Source: Bacteroidota bacterium
GTDB lineage: Bacteria > Bacteroidota > Bacteroidia > 2-12-FULL-35-15
Assembly: GCA_025963725.1 (NCBI GenBank)
Contig: JAOQAE010000003.1
Coordinates: 310,001-374,000, forward strand
Length of the DNA stretch: 64,000 nt
Direction of reading: 5' to 3'
The notes beneath the pieces are model-generated. The model was not told where the DNA came from. It saw only the letters and a program-made list of their open reading frames with translations, and ran no database searches. Below are positions 61,262 through 64,000 of this stretch, one piece after another; position 1 is the stretch's first letter; each line of letters begins with the position of its first letter. Both the position numbers and the translations under genes were made by a program.

Positions 61262-61834
61262 ATGAAAAAAAACATTGCCATTTTTGCCTCGGGGGAAGGT
61301 ACAAATGCCCAGCGGATCATGGATCACTTCAAAAATTCGGATGTGGCAAGGGTTGCGCTGGTGGTTTCCAACAAAGCGGATGCAAATGTGCTGAACCGTG
61401 CTGCAAAAGCAGGCATCCCGGCTTATGTAACCGGCAGGAACAGCTTTTATGAAGGTACGGAAACCGTGGAAAGGCTCAGGGCCGCTAACATCGACCTTAT
61501 TGTGCTTGCCGGCTTCCTGTGGATGATCCCCGACAGCCTTATTAAAGCATACCCCGGGAGGATCGTGAACATCCATCCTGCACTGCTTCCTAAATTCGGC
61601 GGCAAAGGCATGTACGGCATGAATGTGCACCGCGCGGTAATTGAAGCGAAGGAAAAGGAAAGCGGGATCTCTATACATTATGTGAATGAACAGTACGATG
61701 AAGGGGAAATTATCGCACAGCATACCTGCGGGATCTCTGAAAATGATTCCCCTGAGCAGCTGGCACAAAAAATTCGGGAGCTGGAGCATGAATTTTTCCC
61801 GGTTACAATTGAGAGGATCTTACGGAGCTTATAG
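61262..61834 (+). CDS. purN: Phosphoribosylglycinamide formyltransferase (folate-dependent)
   Basis: Transfers a formyl group from 10-formyl-tetrahydrofolate to GAR in purine synthesis. The ATG at 61262 gives 190 residues (E. coli PurN is 212). Catalytic residues are N103 and H105 (IVNIHPALLPKFGG) and D146 (YDEGEII). The N-terminal IAIFASGEGTNAQ binds the phosphoribosyl group. An upstream in-frame ATG at 61160 would add residues unlike the family. It is divergent from acpP, the usual Bacteroidota position. The formate-dependent alternative purT also occurs here. Confidence 0.95.
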   Translation: MKKNIAIFASGEGTNAQRIMDHFKNSDVARVALVVSNKADANVLNRAAKAGIPAYVTGRNSFYEGTETVERLRAANIDLIVLAGFLWMIPDSLIKAYPGRIVNIHPALLPKFGGKGMYGMNVHRAVIEAKEKESGISIHYVNEQYDEGEIIAQHTCGISENDSPEQLAQKIRELEHEFFPVTIERILRSL

Positions 61835-61847
61835 AGTGCGAATCGTA

Positions 61848-61911
61848 GAGATTGCTTCGTCGTACCTCCTCGCAATGACACCACGATTCGTAATCCCGAT
61901 AGCTATCGGGA
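61848..61911 (+). repeat. GAGAT-ATGAC element plus an 18-bp perfect palindrome
   Basis: 61848-61879 is GAGATTGC...GCAATGAC. 61894-61911 is a perfect palindrome built on CCCGATAGCTATCGGG. They fill the purN-marC gap and could act as a structured 3' end for purN. Confidence 0.8.
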
Positions 61912-61950
61912 CGTCCAAATCCGCGATCCGTACTAAAAAATTTATAACCT

Positions 61951-62523
61951 ATGATATTCGACTTCAGGCAAATCGTTACCATTACCATGATCCTTTTTGC
62001 GGTGATCGACGTGATCGGCTCGCTGCCGGTGCTGCTCGACCTGCAAAGCAAGCTGGGCAAGATCCAGTCGGAAAAGGCAACGCTCGTTTCGGGCGCGATC
62101 ATGATCGTATTCCTGTTCATCGGTGAAAAGATCCTGGGGCTGATCGGCATCGATGTAAGCTCCTTCGCCATCGCCGGCTCCTTCATCATTTTTTTCCTCG
62201 CCCTGGAAATGATCCTCGGGATCAAATTCTATAAGGAGGAATCGGCGGCAACCGCATCGGTGGTGCCTATCGCATTCCCGATCATCGCCGGCACCGGAAC
62301 GCTCACCACGCTGCTTTCCATCCGCGCTGAATACGAGGTGAAGAACATCATCGTAGCCATTCTCATCAACCTCATCTTTGTATACATTGTTTTACGGAAC
62401 ACCTACCGGCTGGAACACATCCTTGGCCCTGGCGGGATCAATATTTTAAGAAAGGTATTCGGGGTGATCCTGCTGGCGATCGCAGTGAAGCTGTTCCGCA
62501 CACACCTGGGAACGATCGTGTAA
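61951..62523 (+). CDS. MarC family integral membrane protein
   Basis: 190 residues with six predicted membrane segments. The family pattern is seen in FAVIDVIGSLPVLLDL near the N-terminus, IAGSFIIFFLALEMILGI in the middle and VPIAFPIIAGTGTLTTL in the second half. MarC proteins were once linked to multiple antibiotic resistance, but that role has been withdrawn and their transport substrate is unknown. It is preceded by a palindrome-rich gap and followed by rnhA on the same strand. Confidence 0.92.
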   Translation: MIFDFRQIVTITMILFAVIDVIGSLPVLLDLQSKLGKIQSEKATLVSGAIMIVFLFIGEKILGLIGIDVSSFAIAGSFIIFFLALEMILGIKFYKEESAATASVVPIAFPIIAGTGTLTTLLSIRAEYEVKNIIVAILINLIFVYIVLRNTYRLEHILGPGGINILRKVFGVILLAIAVKLFRTHLGTIV

Positions 62524-62571
62524 ATCATAAGATCCGGTAATTTTTTAATTTCTCATTCTTCAATTTTTCAA

Positions 62572-63048
62572 ATGGTAACAGTTTTCACAGATGGCGCTTC
62601 ACGCGGGAATCCCGGCCCGGGCGGATATGGCGTAGTGATGCTGGCCGGAACATTGCGGAAGGAGATCTCGGAAGGGTTTCGCCTCACCACCAATAACCGC
62701 ATGGAGCTTATGAGCGTGATCGTGGCGCTGGAAGCATTAAAAAAGGAAGGAACGCCCGTAACGATATATTCCGATTCGAAATACGTGGTGGATTCCGTTG
62801 AAAAAAAATGGGTGCTCGGCTGGGAGAAAAAATATTTCAGCGGCAAAAAAAACGCGGATCTCTGGATCCGCTTTCTTCGCGCTTACCGCAAGCACAAGGT
62901 AAAATTCGTTTGGGTAAAGGGACATGCCTCCAACAAGGAGAACAACCGCTGTGATGAGCTGGCTGTTGCCGCGGCATTAGGCGGTGGACTAAAGATCGAC
63001 CATGGGTACGAGGAAGAAAAGAAGAAGGAAGAGAATAGGCTGATTTGA
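62572..63048 (+). CDS. rnhA: Ribonuclease HI
   Basis: Degrades RNA in RNA-DNA hybrids. 158 residues. Metal-binding residues are D7 (VFTDGASRGNPGPGG), E45 (TTNNRMELMSVI), D68 (IYSDSKYVVDS) and D128 (NNRCDELA), with H118 in VKGHAS. A lysine-rich C-terminal tail (EEEKKKEE) follows the fold. It ends 8 bases before a GAGAT-ATGAC element. Confidence 0.95.
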   Translation: MVTVFTDGASRGNPGPGGYGVVMLAGTLRKEISEGFRLTTNNRMELMSVIVALEALKKEGTPVTIYSDSKYVVDSVEKKWVLGWEKKYFSGKKNADLWIRFLRAYRKHKVKFVWVKGHASNKENNRCDELAVAAALGGGLKIDHGYEEEKKKEENRLI

Positions 63049-63056
63049 CCTCACAC

Positions 63057-63083
63057 GAGATCCTGAAACAAGTTCAGGATGAC
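63057..63083 (+). repeat. GAGAT-ATGAC element after rnhA
   Basis: A forward copy with inner arms CCTGAA/TTCAGG and a 5-base loop, directly after the rnhA stop and before the convergent SDR gene. Confidence 0.8.
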
Positions 63084-63106
63084 TCCGCGCTTATAAGCCG
63101 TATAAA

Positions 63107-63895
63107 TTACAAACAACCTGTCCTGCCGCCATCCACTGGCACATTGATGCCCGTAATGTAGGATGCCGCAGGCGATGCTAAAAATGCAACCACATTCCCG
63201 ATCTCCGAAGGCTCTGCAAAACGCCCCAACGGGATCTCGCTTTCCATTTCATTCTTGATCTCGTTCAGCGATTCGCCGGTATTGTTCGATTTGGTTTCGA
63301 TGATGCTTTGCAGCCGGCCTGTGAGCGTAGCCCCCGGAAGCACATTGTTCACGGTGATGCCATAAGATGCCACCTCGTTCGCCAGCGTTTTGCTCCAGTT
63401 GGCAACCGCTGCACGGATGGTGTTGGAAACGCCTAAATTTTTCAGCGGGATCTTCACGGAAGTGCTGATGATATTGATCACGCGGCCGTACTGGGATTTC
63501 TTCATGCCTTCCATCAGCGACTGCACAAGAATATGGTTACACACGAGGTGATTGCTGAAGGCCTGGATAAAATCCTCCACTTTCGCGTTCTGGATGAGTC
63601 CGCTCGGAGGCCCGCCGGTATTATTCACAAGGATCTGCACTGGCCCATTGCTGGCGATGTAATTATCCACCTTTTCCTTTAACTTATTCGGGGTTTGAAA
63701 ATCAACCGCGAGGAAATCGTGCTGCTGCCCTTTGGATGCATCCAGCTCGGTGATCGCAGCTTTGAGCGACTCCTCATTTCTTGCCACAAGCACAATATTC
63801 GCACCCAGCAATGCCAGCTCGATGGCTGCCGCTTTCCCGATTCCCTGCGTGCTTCCGCACACCATTGCTGTTTTTCCTGATAGGTCTAAATTCAT
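63107..63895 (-). CDS. SDR family protein with substituted catalytic Tyr-Lys
   Basis: 262 residues with the short-chain dehydrogenase fold. The NAD(P)-binding motif GSTQGIGKAAA is at residues 14-24, NNTGG at 91-95, and the C-terminus PAASYITGINVPVDGGRT is typical. However, where family members carry YxxxK, this one has S157-NTI-R161 (in GVSNTIRAAV). Such a subgroup is known among bacterial SDRs, and its chemistry is uncertain. The serine region (ISTSVKIP) is kept. A -7 box (63900-63907) is 4 bases upstream of the ATG, so the mRNA is probably leaderless. Confidence 0.9.
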   Translation of the reverse strand: MNLDLSGKTAMVCGSTQGIGKAAAIELALLGANIVLVARNEESLKAAITELDASKGQQHDFLAVDFQTPNKLKEKVDNYIASNGPVQILVNNTGGPPSGLIQNAKVEDFIQAFSNHLVCNHILVQSLMEGMKKSQYGRVINIISTSVKIPLKNLGVSNTIRAAVANWSKTLANEVASYGITVNNVLPGATLTGRLQSIIETKSNNTGESLNEIKNEMESEIPLGRFAEPSEIGNVVAFLASPAASYITGINVPVDGGRTGCL

Positions 63896-63899
63896 GGTT

Positions 63900-63907
63900 C
63901 AAAGATA
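63900..63907 (-). promoter_or_regulatory. Putative -7 box for the SDR gene (leaderless)
   Basis: TATCTTTG on the reverse strand is an exact TAnnTTTG match ending 4 bases before the ATG. A TTTT at 63927-63930, 19 bases upstream, may be a weak -33 element. Confidence 0.5.
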
Positions 63908-63923
63908 TTAATATTTAACGATA

Positions 63924-64000
63924 CTAAAACGGCTTGCCATGTGTCGATTTCACGATCCTGTTCTTTAAAAAAGGCAGCTTTTTCAATGCCAAGATCGTAA
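63924..64000 (-). CDS. C-terminal end of a further gene (cut by window edge)
   Basis: A frame open from the window edge ends with TAG at 63924-63926, giving about 25 residues (...LALKKLPFLKNRIVKSTHGKPF). The basic, helical tail looks like a genuine protein end and lies just upstream of the SDR gene on the same strand. The family cannot be named from so little sequence. Confidence 0.45.
   Translation of the reverse strand, partial: TILALKKLPFLKNRIVKSTHGKPF

Noticed and set aside
1-64000. tRNA, rRNA, insertion sequences, prophage or integrase genes
   Set aside because: None recognised by eye on either strand; absence is not proven without a dedicated search.

Overview
The window is one continuous stretch of chromosome from a member of the Bacteroidota, probably a free-living relative of the Chitinophagales, Sphingobacteriales or Flavobacteriales. 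Four things point this way. There are large Sec-exported proteins ending in type IX secretion (T9SS) sorting domains. Many genes carry Bacteroidota-type -7 promoter boxes (TAnnTTTG). The core gene order acpP-fabF-rnc-IPExxxVDY-pyk has purN divergent beside acpP. Phylum-typical families occur (DUF2480, IPExxxVDY, GIN-domain protein, the long PurF form). No rRNA, tRNA, prophage, insertion sequence or CRISPR array was recognised. Gene density is high, and both window ends cut through genes.

Layout. 1-5283 is most of a bacterial alpha-2-macroglobulin (reverse strand). 5359-8920 holds a FAD oxidoreductase divergent from a RimB-like/RimK/AspA-like module for adding and removing amino-acid tags. 8914-15552 (reverse) has two secreted proteins, one an M43 metalloprotease, and a LytTR two-component pair. 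15652-20286 carries kbl, an SRPBCC protein, purT and a peptide transporter. 20288-25947 is a chalcogen block: mnmH, selD, an IscS/NifS-type desulfurase, sufS, sufE and a DUF59 protein. It is followed by an exported redoxin / unknown / haem-copper monooxygenase trio and DUF2480. 29231-29771 is gene-free and filled with palindromic repeats. 29772-45036 (reverse) is a 15-kb block of three T9SS cargo proteins: two giants of 2129 and 2232 residues and a lysyl-oxidase-like protein. 45090-52131 has purF, a large gene-free gap with a candidate structured RNA, a helical-repeat protein, an AraC regulator and an amidohydrolase. 52318-64000 is mostly housekeeping: gmk, yicC, a DMT transporter, an ArsC/Spx-like protein, an M42 peptidase, pyk, IPExxxVDY, rnc, fabF, acpP, purN, marC, rnhA and an SDR protein.

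How genes work together. The acpP-fabF-rnc-pyk group is one reverse transcription unit driven by a clear -33/-7 promoter. purF, purT and purN all serve de novo purine synthesis, with two alternative GAR transformylases present. mnmH and selD form a selenouridine tRNA-modification pair, and the adjacent desulfurase is a plausible selenium or sulfur donor. The T9SS cargo block probably builds or modifies the cell surface.

The most interesting material is non-coding. (i) At 47094-47294 (reverse) a -7 box, four consecutive hairpins and a terminator-like U-tract lie in a divergent gap with no gene, which looks like an undescribed small RNA. (ii) At 29236-29700 ten hairpins with near-constant GCTCC/TACTCC arms and 3-4 nt loops are arranged in composite units of two orientations. 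(iii) Nine intergenic hairpins share fixed ends (GA(G)AT...ATGAC) while their inner arms change in a compensating way. Several of these families occur as inverted pairs, like REP/BIME elements.
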